Assembly: GCA_009746045.1 (NCBI GenBank)
Contig: RPFO01000059.1
Span: 1,108,928-1,170,927 of the forward strand
DNA length: 62,000 nucleotides
Direction of reading: 5' to 3'
From: Mesostigma viride
Lineage: Eukaryota; Streptophyta; Mesostigmatophyceae; Mesostigmatales; Mesostigmataceae
In this document: positions 30,901-41,599 of the stretch, in pieces
How the letters are laid out: every line of letters starts with the position of its first letter
Numbering within the stretch: position 1 is the stretch's first letter
Made by a program: the position numbers and the translations under genes
Notes under the pieces: model-generated
What the model was told of the DNA's origin: nothing
Seen by the model: the letters and a program-made list of their open reading frames with translations, nothing else
Databases searched by the model: none

Positions 30901-32445
30901 TGTTAGCAGGCATTTGCCTTAACCCAGAGTAGTTGTGCAGGGTTTGACGATCTGTGCGGGTTTAATCACCTTCATAGATGTTGGTTATTCTTTTGCTACG
31001 TTCATACTGCATGGTTGTGTGGCCACGGGCTGCGTCAAGGGTGCTTTCAAGCTTCTACGGGTGAGTGAAAAGTCTTGGTGACAAACCACTGCCATCATGT
31101 GCCAGCAACTATGTTGGCCATACCATGGCAAGGCAAAACAGTTATAGTCATATCTATTCGTGTCAGAAACAATGGAAATATGCTTAACCTACCCATTATA
31201 TTGGTGGTTGACACTTGTAATAACCTTTTGTTGGTAGGTATCCAAGCCCATTCCCTACGTGCATGCATAGGCTCTCGCTACATGATAAGGTATGATATAA
31301 CTGCATTATGATTATTCAAGTGTGTTGTCCTGTTATCAGTGTTATGCTTGAAGGGAAATGAGTTGATTGGGATGGTTGGTGGCCACGGTGGTGTGTAGTA
31401 TGACCGCACTTACATGCTAGCAAAGCCCCGGTCCTCTCCTGAGGACTGAGAGTTTTTTAATTGTTTCAGGCAGTGGCAGTGGCCAAATTGAGCCAGTTTT
31501 TTGCCACGTTTCAAGAACTATATTGTTTACATGCCTATATTTTTCTAACATGCACCAGGATTCGATTAAAATTTCCCCACTCGCTTTTATCCCAAAAAAT
31601 GCAAATTCGCCGAGGGTGCCCAACGTCCGTGTAATTTTCAGGTGTTTGGGTCAAAATTCAAATGGTCATTTATGTAGTATATTTGTCAGCAAAATGACAT
31701 CAACTACACCCCCGATCCACATCAAAACATTTGGGATGGACCCCCCACCTAGTTCCTACACGCGGTTGAAAATTGCCAACTAAGTACTCCTGTGAGGACT
31801 GAGTTGGGACAGAAGATGAGGTAGGACCCCAGCTAGGATGCCAGCTGATGCCATGTTTGTTACTTGCGTAAGCCATGCATCATTGGCATGCCTGCATGGA
31901 GCCATGGACACAGACGCCTGGAGCCTGTTAGCTGAGAGATGATCCCTGTTGGAACTCCTGGAGCTGGAAGAGCTTCTAGCAGTGAAGATTTTTTTATACA
32001 CAGAAATCGTCCTAGCCCCCCATACTAAACCTTCAGGTACATTAGAGGGACAAGTAATCCATGGCGTGCGACCTGCGATGAGGGCGCAGGGGACCATGTG
32101 ATGGACCCGCCAGTTCCTTCTGCGATATCTGTAGTGGCCAGCGTCGCACGAGGAGAATACCCCCTCCATTTGCGGTCCATCTGTGCCTCCCTAAAAGTTT
32201 ACATATCTAAGTTTTGCAGACATGAAATCTACTCTGGCATCGCCGCGTACAGCATGATATTTGTCTCTCACCACTGCTATTTTCGAAATGCATTTACCAT
32301 CCATGGGCCGTCTTGTCGGTCCATGTCTTTCGCCGGTGCCCAGGTGCCGTTGCTGGAGGAGGCTGCAGATAAGAAGTGGGGCGGGGACGCCGCTTACCAA
32401 GCGTACAAACGCCGCACTCCTTGTATCGTCCCATGGCTCCGATGA
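21989..32445 (+). CDS. DUF1295 / steroid 5-alpha-reductase-like membrane protein, nine exons
   Basis: Exons: 21,989-22,069, 22,337-22,429, 23,618-23,689, 24,394-24,465, 26,984-27,077, 27,649-27,709, 28,686-28,739, 29,560-29,713 and 32,344-32,445 (TGA). Every junction is GT-AG and the phases agree (0,0,0,0,1,2,2,0), giving 260 aa, the usual size for DUF1295. In order: LFGLDLAIQFVGFLVSVTWK; ERHYDLTGSLTFGTLSLLSL; WAARLGSFLFYRILK; DRSDRRFDDAKKKPAK with FVFWLVQ; a hydrophobic segment GLWVFMTALPVLLL; ALETTADIQKMRFK; the signature WRLSRHPNYFGEM at aa 175-187; hydrophobic helices; and PLLEEAADKKWGGDAAYQ near the C-terminus. The family comprises multi-pass membrane oxidoreductase-like proteins related to the 5-alpha-reductase and ICMT fold. 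The substrate is unknown. The ATG at 21,989 has a good context (ccagccATGG), but the frame is open upstream to an ATG at 21,623, which would add 122 aa. Confidence 0.9.
22769..22832. repeat. 8-bp microsatellite (ATTTACCC)n in DUF1295 intron 2
   Basis: About eight exact units. Confidence 0.95.
23097..23270. repeat. Interspersed repeat shared with 38,018-38,205
   Basis: Both copies run through a ttgcacccacag start, a ctgtggcctgccca block, gcagtgagagaagctagggc, gccctccctcct, and a cacc-c-gcagtcacgt end. Identity is perhaps 80% by eye. No coding frame is seen. The copy here lies inside DUF1295 intron 2; the other lies just after the LINE ORF1 relic and ends in a TTAA microsatellite, so this may be a LINE 3' end. 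Confidence 0.75.
23664..23899 (+). repeat. 69-bp x4 tandem repeat copying the exon 3 end and donor of the DUF1295 gene
   Basis: The last 26 bases of exon 3 (gcttcctcttctaccgcatc and on), the donor gtacgcc and about 40 bases of intron recur so that donor-like sites fall at 23,690, 23,759, 23,828 and 23,897. Each unit has an in-frame TAA eight codons after the exon end, so only the first donor gives the normal protein. Confidence 0.95.
24466..24861 (+). repeat. 33-bp x12 array starting at the exon 4 donor of the DUF1295 gene
   Basis: Exactly 12 units of 33 bases follow the exon end at 24,465. Each ends in gatggtgcag, copying the exon end ttggtgcag, so each unit border looks like a donor: gtgagg first, then mostly gtgatg, with gtaggg last at 24,862. 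The unit has no stop in the exon's frame and would read V-M-V-R-A-V-A-A-M-V-Q. Confidence 0.95.
25031..25117 (+). repeat. 25-bp tandem repeat, about 3.5 copies, in DUF1295 intron 4
   Basis: gtcatggacaggatcgtgag-type units start at 25,031, 25,056, 25,081 and 25,106. The last unit ends in the strong donor-like cag|gtaagg. Confidence 0.9.
25919..25947. repeat. (TGAC)7 microsatellite
   Basis: About seven tgac units in DUF1295 intron 4. Confidence 0.9.
26893..26955. repeat. Short degenerate repeat (tttttgggccttac) in DUF1295 intron 4
   Basis: Four imperfect units of about 15-18 bases, ending just before the acceptor of exon 5 (26,981-26,983). The tract is T-rich and may serve as the pyrimidine tract. 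Confidence 0.75.
28831..29108. repeat. 8-bp microsatellite (CATCCCTT)n / (CATCACTT)n in DUF1295 intron 7
   Basis: About 26 catccctt units followed by several catcactt and cattactt units. The 128-135 aa HPFIPSSL-type ORFs come from the repeat and are not protein. Confidence 0.95.
30119..30167. repeat. Palindrome built of two hairpins (GTCCTC..GAGGAC twice)
   Basis: Left arm ggtcctctatggaggactga and right arm ctcagtcctctaccgaggacc are nearly perfect inverse copies, and each arm is itself a six-base-stem hairpin. It lies in DUF1295 intron 8 at one end of the repeat that continues to about 30,860. A structurally similar palindrome is at 54,024-54,060. Confidence 0.85.
30330..30860 (-). repeat. 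Interspersed repeat with possible coding past, inverted copy at 45,060-45,620
   Basis: Translated on the - strand, it matches the + strand of 45,120-45,600 in three blocks: FTWYGWRYLGPGGARK against FTWHGWHYLGPGGGRK, RSFYQKEQCHHL against RSFFQQERCRHL, and GREPPWLGRAFP against GRKPPWPGRRFP. Protein blocks hold while frames shift between them. I do not recognise the protein. It sits inside DUF1295 intron 8, so it is an insertion. Confidence 0.6.
31431..31805. repeat. Possible MITE with hairpin-containing terminal inverted repeats
   Basis: The left end gtcctctcctgaggactgag and the inverse of the right end (near 31,784-31,803) match at about 15 of 20 bases. The left end also folds on itself (GTCCTC TCCT GAGGAC). 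No ORF fills the 330-bp interior. No clear target-site duplication was found. Confidence 0.4.
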
Positions 32446-33720
32446 CGCGTTGTCAAGGACGCGGCGAACTTCCCTGCCGCAAAGGGCAAGAAACTCCTAG
32501 TTGTATAACTAGTGCAGAAGTGGTATGCCAATGACGAGGGCATTAGAAACATGTGTGGGACACATCGCGTAGGTCCGTGCGTAGTACTCCTGCACACTTA
32601 GGTCTAGTGGTGAGTCATCTTCTATAGATTCAGCAATATCGGACATATTGGCACCCCTCTCCAGAAAAGATCGGGGTTTTCACAGTTGGGCTGTTACGAA
32701 ACGTTAAGTGAGATGCCTTCGGATCAGGAGACTCACACAGCCGCGAAATCATGCCAAAGGTCCTATGTTTGATTCCTTGCTGGTAGCTTCTAGGCTTTCT
32801 TACTTTCTGTGTTCCGCGGAATCTCACATTTGGGCAGAGCTCTAGCGTATTCACGTTTGTTGCTTTCTGACGACAATGTGTGGGACACTGTTTGGTTGAA
32901 CCCATGCAGTAGGCTGCCCAGTAGCGCATGTCGCCAGATCATGATAGTAGGGGTGCGATCATAGAAGCAGGGTTTATTTTTGTTTTCAGGAAAGCGCAGT
33001 GTACATAGTTTTATGATCAGTTTTATGATCAGAATAGTTTTAAAGCAGCCAGGACTGGTCTGTATCCTTTCCCGCATGCATATGCAATGCTGTGGACATG
33101 GTCGTACGGACAATTACTTATAACTTAATTATGAACACACGCATGAACATCGCATGGAGAGGTACTTTCTGATCGACATGCATACATGCACATTGAACTC
33201 TCAATTTTCAACCAAGCGACTGTTTGCATTCATGAGATCGAATTCAACAGTGGGTAGTAATGTTACTAGTGTGACAACTATTCCTGTACCCATGGCGGCC
33301 CAATGTCGAGTGTGAGGAATATAGAGTAGTCGTCTGAGAGGAAAGGCGCGAAGATCAGATCGAATAATATGTTGTACAAAGCATGTGCCTAGCTCCGGCC
33401 GGCTGGCATGGGTCGAGGTCATATAGGGCGCATGAAACGGCGACTGAAAGCATAAGTCTCGAACCGCCACTGGCCGGCCCACCCCCATCACCACCCTGCT
33501 CCATCTCCGCCCCCACTCCCGCTCGCACTCTGCTTTTCGGTCAACGCGCACCAATGGTCATCGCCGCCTTCATCGCCCGCACGCTCCAGACCGACGCTGA
33601 CCGAGCTGTCACCACCTGCGCATGTGACGAAGTCCTGTCAGTTAGTGCCACCGAGTCTCCAATCTTATTAATTTGGTTTCTGCATCGACAATAACATAGC
33701 CATCAATCCGGCCGGCCCAG
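32446..33720. other. Intergenic, nothing recognised
   Basis: Downstream of the DUF1295 stop. Short ORFs here have no recognisable domain. Low-copy AT-rich and mixed sequence; no repeats stand out. Confidence 0.4.
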
Positions 33721-35300
33721 GAATCCAAGAACACCGAGAAACTACACCTGCTCTGGGTGCACAAAGTCCGAGAAACTACACCTGCTCTGGGTGCACAAAG
33801 TGCACCTGCACACCGCTAACATGTATATTCCAGCACCTAGGGCGGGACATAGGCCTGGACAAGTGGACATAATAGGGGGGAAAATCAGAATAGGGGGGAA
33901 TTAAGGTCATCATGGCTATACAATGGCTAGGGCATGGCTTCTCAGCAGATGAGTGACAGAGCTCTGCAATCTGCATGGGCGGCGCTTGGCTAGAGTCTTC
34001 ATGCATCATCCATGGGGAGTCCCATTATAGGCAGAGCGTGGCTAAATTCTCAATTGCATCATCCATGGGGGGGGGCACTATTGGTGCACATGCGCGTAGG
34101 CTTGTGCCACGTGCTAAGCTAAGCCTGACTAATCTACACTACTGCTATATTCCCTAGACTGGGGTTGCTGGGGTGGCAGGGGGCGCCTGCCAGGGCTTGT
34201 GGTCGACGTGGATGACGTCCCCCCTCCAGTATACCGGGTTTCCCCCCCTGCGCTCTAGCTGCCGGAGCTGGAGGTAGGTCGGCCATAGCTCCCGTCGCCG
34301 CTGTTGCCATGCCGGGCCAGGGTCAAGCAAGTCGTCGTCCAGCGTGTAGGAAGTCCCCGAGAACTTCTTCCGGCATTTAAGAAACGACAGCTTATCCACG
34401 CCATGTACTTAAAGGTGAGGAGCAGGGGAGCCGGGCCAGCCTTATACCCCGCGCGGGGAAGGCGGACAGCCGATATCCGCAGCTCACCAGTGAGTTGCCG
34501 CATGGGGGTAAGAATGTCGCGCTTAAATGCCATGAGAAGAGACTCCGAGTTCTCCCCTGCCGGCTGATCGAAGTGCTTGACGATGACATATTGTGGCTGC
34601 GCTTGGTGAGGTCGGCCTCCTCGCGGATCGAGGTCGAGCGGTCAGTGTTGCTTGAGCTGTGCCGCAATTGATGGTGGAGGTGGTGGAGGTGGTGTGGTGC
34701 TTCAGCATGTCCGCCCAGGTCTGGGTGGGAGGAGCATCCGGCTGGCCAGGCCAGCAGATGCCCGGAGGCTGTGCGGCGATGTCCTTCACCGCCTGGGCGG
34801 TGAGGACTGAGGCCTGCGGTGTTTTGCAGGCACTCAATGGCGATGGCGTTTCCTTGAGGCGCTGGTCGATGTCGACCTGAGCTGGGCTTTGATGTCGGCG
34901 GTGGAGGTAAAGGCGGCAGTGGAGGTGGAGGCGAGGAGCCGGTACGTGGAGGTGGAGGTGGCGGTGGTGGAAAGGTGGGGGACTGCTCTGTCAACAGTAG
35001 CCAGCGTGCCTCCCGATTGCTGCCACACCTGCAGCGAGGGGACTATTGTATTAGTACGTGACGGTCAGTGACAATTGTATGTAGTGACGGTCGCGTGCTT
35101 CCGTAAGGATGGAGCGGATGTGGGTGCGGAAATGGATGGAGCCCAGATCTCGCCATCAGAGCGCGCGCATGAGAATGGAGTTGAGAATGATGTGCTGGAG
35201 TTAGGGGCCCGCGGGCGCACCCGAACAGAGACCTGGCTGGGGTAAATAAACCACCCCCCGCCACGTGGCAAAATATTGCGCGAGCGCCGCGCCACTTTTG
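33720..35300 (-). pseudogene. Second L1-type LINE ORF1 relic
   Basis: On the - strand the C-terminal domain reads MDKLSFLKCRKKFSGTSYTL, DDDLL, RRRELWPTYLQLRQ, VYWRGDVIHV (about 34,400-34,190), clearly the same family as 2,450-4,320. Upstream, broken frames hold the Ser/Thr/Pro-rich and coiled-coil-like parts up to about 35,260. The 3' side (33,765-34,160) matches 2,460-2,780, including ctacactactgctatat and cctgctctgggtgca. Several frameshifts make it non-functional. Confidence 0.75.
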
Positions 35301-36160
35301 ACGGATGTCAGATGTCCGGTGGGTCTGGGAACACTTAGGGACGAAGGTGATGCATAGGTTTGGGGGGTATATTTGCCATAGCCTGGTAAGTGGTAATTAC
35401 AACGTGCATTGAGAAAGTATCACGTGACTTTGGCGGGAAATTTTCACTCGCGCGCGCGCGTAGCGAGAAATGGCTGTCAACGTGCCGTTATCACGGAAAT
35501 GTTGCACCTCGCGGCATGAAACGGTTCAGAATGTTGCTCAGAATGACGATGCGTGTTTTTCGTAGGTCACTGAGGCGTGGCCAGATCTACAGGATTGGGA
35601 AAATACAGGTAGGAAAATACTGCCTTCATGGTTGCCAGTGCCAGATGAGTCATAGCTTATCATAGTTCGATTTTCTCCTTATGGCCCCGGGGCAGTCTGC
35701 GCCAGCCCGAGCATCCAGGTTTGATACGGGACAACCGCTGCAGCGTTTGCTGGGATTGCGGACGCGTTTATAAGTCATCTGCGCACGGAATATCATCTTA
35801 GTAATCATGGAGGAAGCATGCTTGCTTCGGCTATGACGGCATATGCATGTATATCATTAGTATGTGTGAGATATGAGGGTCTTGGCCAGCGGAATCCGGT
35901 AAGGTCGTAATCGAGCCTGGTACGGCAACGTTTTTGCATGTCGTTTGCACAGGAATCTGTCGTTTATACATCTTTGTTTGACGAGTATATCATGCCACTT
36001 GCAGCAGGTTTTCATGCCTGCTGTATGAGCGGTAACAGCCTCATATCTGCTCAGTTTATGGTGTTTCTTTGGGGGATACCATCCTGTCAATGCAGGTTTG
36101 GCAACTTCTTTGTATTCCAGCAGTGGACCCCAAACTTGCACGTATAAATGGTGTCTTGGC
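35300..36160. other. Intergenic, nothing recognised
   Basis: Contains a short CG-alternating tract (cgcgcgcgcg near 35,450-35,460) and no gene I can support. Confidence 0.35.
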
Positions 36161-37788
36161 GAAAGACGAGCCACGAGCCACGAGCGGACATGGCTGACGG
36201 CGGAGCTCAGAACTTTTGCGTCTGAGCCCCAAACTGATTCAGTCAGTCTACTTGCATCAGATGCGTCTTTTCAAGACGCATCTGCTAGTATAATCGGTTA
36301 CGGCTGTAACGCAATAGTTTGAAAATGCCACAAAAACGCAGCCTTGACAAGCAAATTCAGCTGTCGTCGGCATTCCCGTCGCCAGCAGCACGTGCGACAT
36401 CAACTCCTGCGGACGCCAACCTTTTCGCGCTGATCGAAGCTCTCCCCCCCGGTCTGCCTCCCTCGACGCAATGCTCTACACCAAATTCGTCGCCCATTCC
36501 CAAGAAAACCCGAACTTCCCATACCAAATGGGATGTCCGCCGCTTCGGCGCCGGCCAGCGGGATTTTTGCATCTAGGAAATCTTTACGCTCACGAAGGAA
36601 CAATGTGACGATGTTATCAAGTTCCTGGCCCGCCATGACGAACTTTTCCTGCCTACCCCTGGCGACAAGGTCACCAAGCCCGCCTGGGAATGGCTGCTTC
36701 AAGAACCGGAGGCGTACTTGAAGGCAGTCATCATGTGCAGCTACCTGCGCTGCGACGCCCAGGACATCACCCAGATTGGCTACGCTGGCCTTAGGAGCCT
36801 CCTGCATGAGCGCAGACGGGCAGCCACAGCAGATGCAGCATCCCCGCAGAGCATGCAGCACCTCCCCCAGCACGGACTCCATCCGAGCTGCAGTGGCGGA
36901 GCACCTGGCGCCGATGGCTGAGCAGCTCGCCGCCCTGAACGCGCCTGACGGCCCACTCAACACTCTCTCGGCCAAGGTCAACAACATTGAAGCCAGAGTC
37001 GCACTTAAGGCTCCAGCCTCAGTTTCACTGCTACGAAAGAGCACATTGCCACCAAAGTTTCCGAGGCCACAGCCACTGTGACCACCCGCCTTAACCAGGT
37101 GGAAGGCCGAGTCGGCCAAGGCACCGTGAAACTTGAGGCAGTTGCTACCAAGGTAGACGCCCTGGCCATGCACGCAGGTCCCCGAGATCGCCGAGCGGCG
37201 AACGGCCACCATCGCCGCCCAACCTGCTGGTAGGGCTAGCGATGACCCCTCGACTCGCGCCTCCTGGGCGGACCTGCTCAAGAGCCAGGCATCCTCTACC
37301 ACAACCGCCATCACCACCAAGCTCCAGGAGCTGGAAGACACGCGCCGCGAGGCCGCTGACCGCGACCGTCGCCGCTGCCGGGTCATCCTCAGGCGCTTCG
37401 ACATATGCCGCCGGAGGAGACCCCAGAATCTCTTCTCGACGAGCTGAAGAAACAGCTCTTGGCGTGAATGCAGCTGCCAGGTGCGGCACTGCAGGGCGCC
37501 TACCGCCTGCCCCATCCACGGGCCAAGGCTGGGCCCCCTCCAGTGGTCCTCACCTTTAGCGACATCACAGCCCGAGTTTGGTTCCTCTCTCGCCGCAAGA
37601 AGCTGGTGGACACCTCCTGGTCGCTTGACGACGACCTGACGCCAGCCCAGCAGCAGCAACGCCGCGATCAGTGGCCCGACTACATCCGCCACAAGACCAA
37701 CCCCCAGAAGCCCCAAGTGTACTGGCGGGGCGGGGACCTCTATGTCAACAAGAAACTGTGGAAGCCCCCCCGGGCTTCCCCGGGATAG
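36160..37788 (+). pseudogene. Third L1-type LINE ORF1 relic
   Basis: Starts near 36,160 with 5' untranslated sequence. ATG 36,325 begins MPQKRSLDKQIQL. The frame breaks near 36,575 and resumes with YLKAVIMCSYLRCDAQDIT (about 36,715). The C-terminal domain reads VVLTFSDITARVWFLSRRKK, SLDDDLTPAQQQQRRDQWPD, VYWRGGDLYVNKKLW (about 37,540-37,760), ending at a TAG near 37,788. The order and motifs match the L1 ORF1p RNA-binding type. Opposite orientation to the other two copies. The 438-aa ORF on the - strand here is antisense to it. Confidence 0.75.
36258..36284. repeat. Perfect 12-bp-stem hairpin in the LINE 5' leader
   Basis: cagatgcgtctt, loop ttc, aagacgcatctg. Related but decayed versions occur at about 4,198-4,222 and 41,979-42,005 in the other LINE copies, so it may be a structural part of the element's leader. 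It could act in RNA or DNA; function unknown. Confidence 0.75.
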
Positions 37789-38572
37789 AACACTCCAGCT
37801 AGTTGTCTAGATGGGGGCAATCGATGATGGGATAGCTTAGGCATTACAGCACTTGAAACGATATTAGCGCACAGCGTTATGGTACCTTCAATTAGCTCTG
37901 GCACCTTGTGGCCATCAGCTTGCGCCTTAATTAGCCAATCGACGTCTTGAGCCCACCTCACATTTGTAGCATAAGCTATGCGTTAGCCTACCTATGGTAT
38001 TGCACTGCATGGTTGTATTGCACCCACAGTGTTGCGCCCCGGCATGATGCACCATGCCGTGGAGAGAGCGCTGTGTGGCCTGCCCACCTGCGGCAGTGAG
38101 AGAAGCTAGGGCGCCCTCCCTCCTTCTCGCTGTGTATATAGGGTTGAAGGTTCCTTTACTCTGTATTGGCACCCACGTGACGCGCAGTCACGTGCTTTAT
38201 ATTAATTAATTAATTAATTAATTGTATTCCAGCACCTTTGGCAGTCTATTGTGGCTGTTTATAACCCCTAAACCGTCCTCGTGCCGATTTTCGACTGCGA
38301 GTTTTTCTCATGCCTCACATTCGGCATGAGTTTGTGCGCCCTGTAGGGATTTGGCGGGAAGGTTTTGGCGGGAACCAACTAGACCACCGAAAAGATCTAG
38401 ATTCACTCTATCCGTAGGACACTTGTCTGACCGTATTTGACCACCGTATCAGGGTGGAAACCCTGGTCAAAGTCAACAGGGTACCCTGGTTGCAGGTTTG
38501 GGCGGTAAAAAAAATTGACAAAAACGTACGAAAACGAAGGATGCGAAAAAAGGGGGGAGCGCGGACGTAGAC
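37789..38572. other. LINE 3' flank, shared repeat and TTAA microsatellite
   Basis: 38,018-38,205 is the second copy of the repeat at 23,097-23,270. It ends in a (TTAA)n tract at about 38,200-38,222. No gene is seen up to the piggyBac relic. Confidence 0.6.
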
Positions 38573-39833
38573 ATGGCGGACGAAATGCAGGCAGATATAC
38601 GGACTTTCAAGGTAAAGAAGGGCATTTTCATGGCAGTGCCTGTGGAAAAATTCGGACTAGACTGGGCGATAGAGCAGTATGGGGAAAAACACAGCGAGGT
38701 ACGTTTGCCGGGCAAGGTAGTGACAGTGAACAGTCCGGAGATGGTGCACGGTGCTATTTCCCGGACGACAAGCTCACGTACCCATTCACCCGTGAGCAGA
38801 TTTTCATATATTCGTGCAGCTCAGATGAGTACGAAGCTCTAGTGAAAGAATGCGCAGCCAGGAAGGTCCCAACGGCAGGTAGCAGTGACGATGATAGCGA
38901 GCAGGGCCAGGATAGCGATTCTGACGCCGGCGAGGACGACGACGACAAATCCGAGGATATCGAGCTGCCCACACCGGTCAAGCGACGCGAGCCGGGGAAG
39001 CGCGCTGTCGGCAACCCGAAGAAGAACCCAGCCATCAGCCACGCCCCGAAAAGGCGCCGTCAGACCAAGGCGGCGGCCAGCGAGAGCGTTGTCTCGGACG
39101 CTTCCGATGACGACTTTGTTTACCAGAAGGGTGCGGAGGGTCCGGTGCCGAGCGGTGAGGCTGAGCTCGATGATTCGTTTTTCCTAACGACACGCCTGCC
39201 ACTGAGGAGCCAGCCGAGACTGTCTGGAAATCTGGTTTCGGCAAGCCAGGTGTGTTTCCTTTTCCCGATACTCCGGTGCTGTCGCCGATGACGGGTACCG
39301 CCTGCTATCAAAACCTTTCCCCTGCCAGCTCAAGTTTGGGCCCCTCGGGCTGTTCTCCCTTTTCTGGTCCCAACGTGATGTCGTGGCCAAGATTGTCAAG
39401 GAGACCAACGACTATGCTGAGCTCAAGGGGGCGGGCAAGCCAGGTGAGCGTGAGTGGCACCCCTTAACAATGCATGAGATGGGCAAATTTCTGGGTGGAG
39501 CAGGTGCTGTGCCAACTGTGCTGCGCGCAAGGCAGGAAGCACAAGACCTCGGTCATGTGCGAGCACTGTGACATGGCGTTCTGCAGCAACAGCGAGCGGA
39601 ACTGCTTCGGCCTCTTCCACTCCGGGCAGGTGGAGGGGCTGGACTTCAACGTGACGAAGCAGCGGGTATGGCAGCGCCTCTCCCAGCGTGGCGAATGCGC
39701 CAAGAATTTCAAGGGCGCCACTACCACGAGGGGGGCAGCAGCCACCACCCGGAAGCTCAAGGGGGTGGCGCGGCGCCGCCATCTCAGGGCGGAGCATGTC
39801 CGCCTGGGATATAGTCCTACGGAGGCTGACTAA
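38573..39833 (+). pseudogene. piggyBac transposase relic with deleted catalytic core
   Basis: From ATG 38,573 (MADEMQADIRTFKV) the frame shifts near 38,700-38,735 into CYFPDDKLTYPFTREQIF and a long acidic/basic linker (to about 39,170), then shifts again. At about 39,330-39,490 lies the N-terminal part of the DDE_Tnp_1_7 domain: GLFSLFWSQRDVVAKIVKET, then EWHPLTMHEMGKFLGG. It jumps straight to the C-terminal Cys/His domain, CQLCCAQGRKHKTSVMCEHC followed by AFC and FH (about 39,500-39,640), and ends at TGA about 39,833. The whole aspartate catalytic core between these parts is missing. A 35-base intron could explain the first shift but is improbably short. No TTAA-flanked terminal repeats were identified. 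It cannot encode a working transposase. A domesticated small protein is possible but the shifts argue against it. Confidence 0.7.
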
Positions 39834-40261
39834 GAATGCTAGCATTTGTTGCCTACGTGGCATGGCATTTGGCCTTTCCTGCCCGCGCTCATGCGCGCCG
39901 TGTATCACCATGGGCCGGCATGGTTTGAAGTGTGTGTTATTGTTTCATGGACCCACCTGTGCATGTGTTATTTGGTTTCATGTTGTTAGCCTGCATGGGT
40001 TATTGTTTCATGGTCATGTCTTATTAGCTTTCATGTTTATGCATAACTTGTGCAGTTTGAAAATCTGCTCCGTGATGGTCACAGTGCCACCTATTTCTAG
40101 TTGGCAATTTTCAGTGTTACTGCATGCATGGTCCCTTGGTCACTAATTTATCTAGGAGTGCTGGGATGTTTTGACTTTGTGTGCAAGGTCCATCATGCAT
40201 GTAAAAATAAGTACCACAGTATCAGCGGGTCTGCAAGCATTTACGCTTATTGTGGCATATA

Positions 40262-41103
40262 TTTGTGCCACATAGGCTGGAATAAACATAATCATGCATG
40301 TTTCATGCTTACCTATCATTTCCATGTTCAAAACTGCACTAGGATGTTTATTCTAGCCCCCCCAAACTGGTGACTCAAAATAGTCACCAGCTATTTTTAG
40401 CATTATCTTGTGGGTCCCTGGGTGAAACAAGACATGTAAGTGTTTGGATGTAGTGCTTGGGTACAGTTGCAGTCCCCCCTGAAATACTAGGGTGAAATCC
40501 AAGGTATACGTGCTCCATCATGCATGATAAGGTTGTGAACCCCGTACTCGCGGCCCGCGCGTAGTCGTCTCCAATCATATCCGGCAGGGACCTGCAGTGG
40601 TTATGGCAGGTATTGGTGGCACACAGGTTGGAATAAGTGTTAGCATGCATGTTTGCCCATTCTCCATGCTTACCTATCGTTTCCATGTTCAAAACTGCAC
40701 TAGGATGCCTATTTTAGCCCCCCAAAAACTCGCGACTCAAAATAGTCACCAGTTATTTTTAGCACCAGCTGATGGGTCCCTGGGGTAGTTACAATTTTTA
40801 GTGTTTGTATCCCATCCTAACTAAAAAATTTATCTACAAAACCAACCCCAGGGTCAATTCATCGAGGAAAGGGGTCTATCATCCATTATAAGGGTGTCAC
40901 CGCGCGCACTCACCGTACCCCCCTGAGGGGGGGGGCTATTTATAGAGCAGGGGGGGCTAGCACTGGGACCACCCACTATACCCCCAGGTGGGCCCTAATA
41001 TGGTTATGCTTGGTTCCTAGTATGGTCTAGAAAAAATAATTAGGCTGAATGGGGGCACCTGTGGCATACTGTGCAACTCGTGACTCATTTTAGTCACGAG
41101 TCA
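40262..41103. repeat. Direct repeats with hairpins (GTGACT..AGTCAC), possible nested MITEs
   Basis: Blocks at about 40,300-40,430 and 40,655-40,785 are diverged direct copies (tttccatgttcaaaactgca, gactcaaaatagtcacc, tatttttagca, gggtccctggg). Hairpins lie at 40,367-40,390 (9-bp stem), 40,731-40,750 (partly decayed) and 41,076-41,101 (10-bp stem, loop CATTTT). No ORF is supported here. Confidence 0.6.
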
Positions 41104-41590
41104 AAGACGGTTGAGGGCACAAACACATTGCCTGGCATAGATGGCTGCTTATGCGCGCGTAACCCACACATGTAAGTGAGCAGATTATATAGGTCCGATG
41201 GGCTATCCGTGCGGTCTGACCCAAGGAAACCACCATTGGACTATCCAACTAAGTCGCCCAATGTTGGTATTGAGGTTCCTGACCCTGTCCTAGAAATTAG
41301 GGGGGGGTCAACTTTTTTTTTAGGTGAAACGATCGTCTTTTGGCCAACTTTGACTGAAGATATCATCCAATCGCCTTGATAAACCCATGATGTTATTGCA
41401 TATTCTCAAAGCCCTTGAAGTGTACATATTAAAAAAGGTTGGTTGAGGTCATTTGGAGTTGTGGTCTATTATGTGTTATGATTTTTTCATTTTCAGGGGT
41501 ATATGAAACTGACAAAAATGGCTGCACGGGGGGGGGGTATTAAACCAGGTGCCGTCGATTTGATGATCGGCGGTTGATACTGATGAGATG
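41104..41590. other. Intergenic, nothing recognised
   Basis: Mixed sequence with G-runs; no gene or repeat family is supported. Confidence 0.35.
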
Positions 41591-41599
41591 GATGCACAG

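Noticed and set aside
36400-37716. 438-aa ORF on the - strand
   Set aside because: Antisense to a LINE ORF1 relic whose sense frames match two other copies; no domain recognised.
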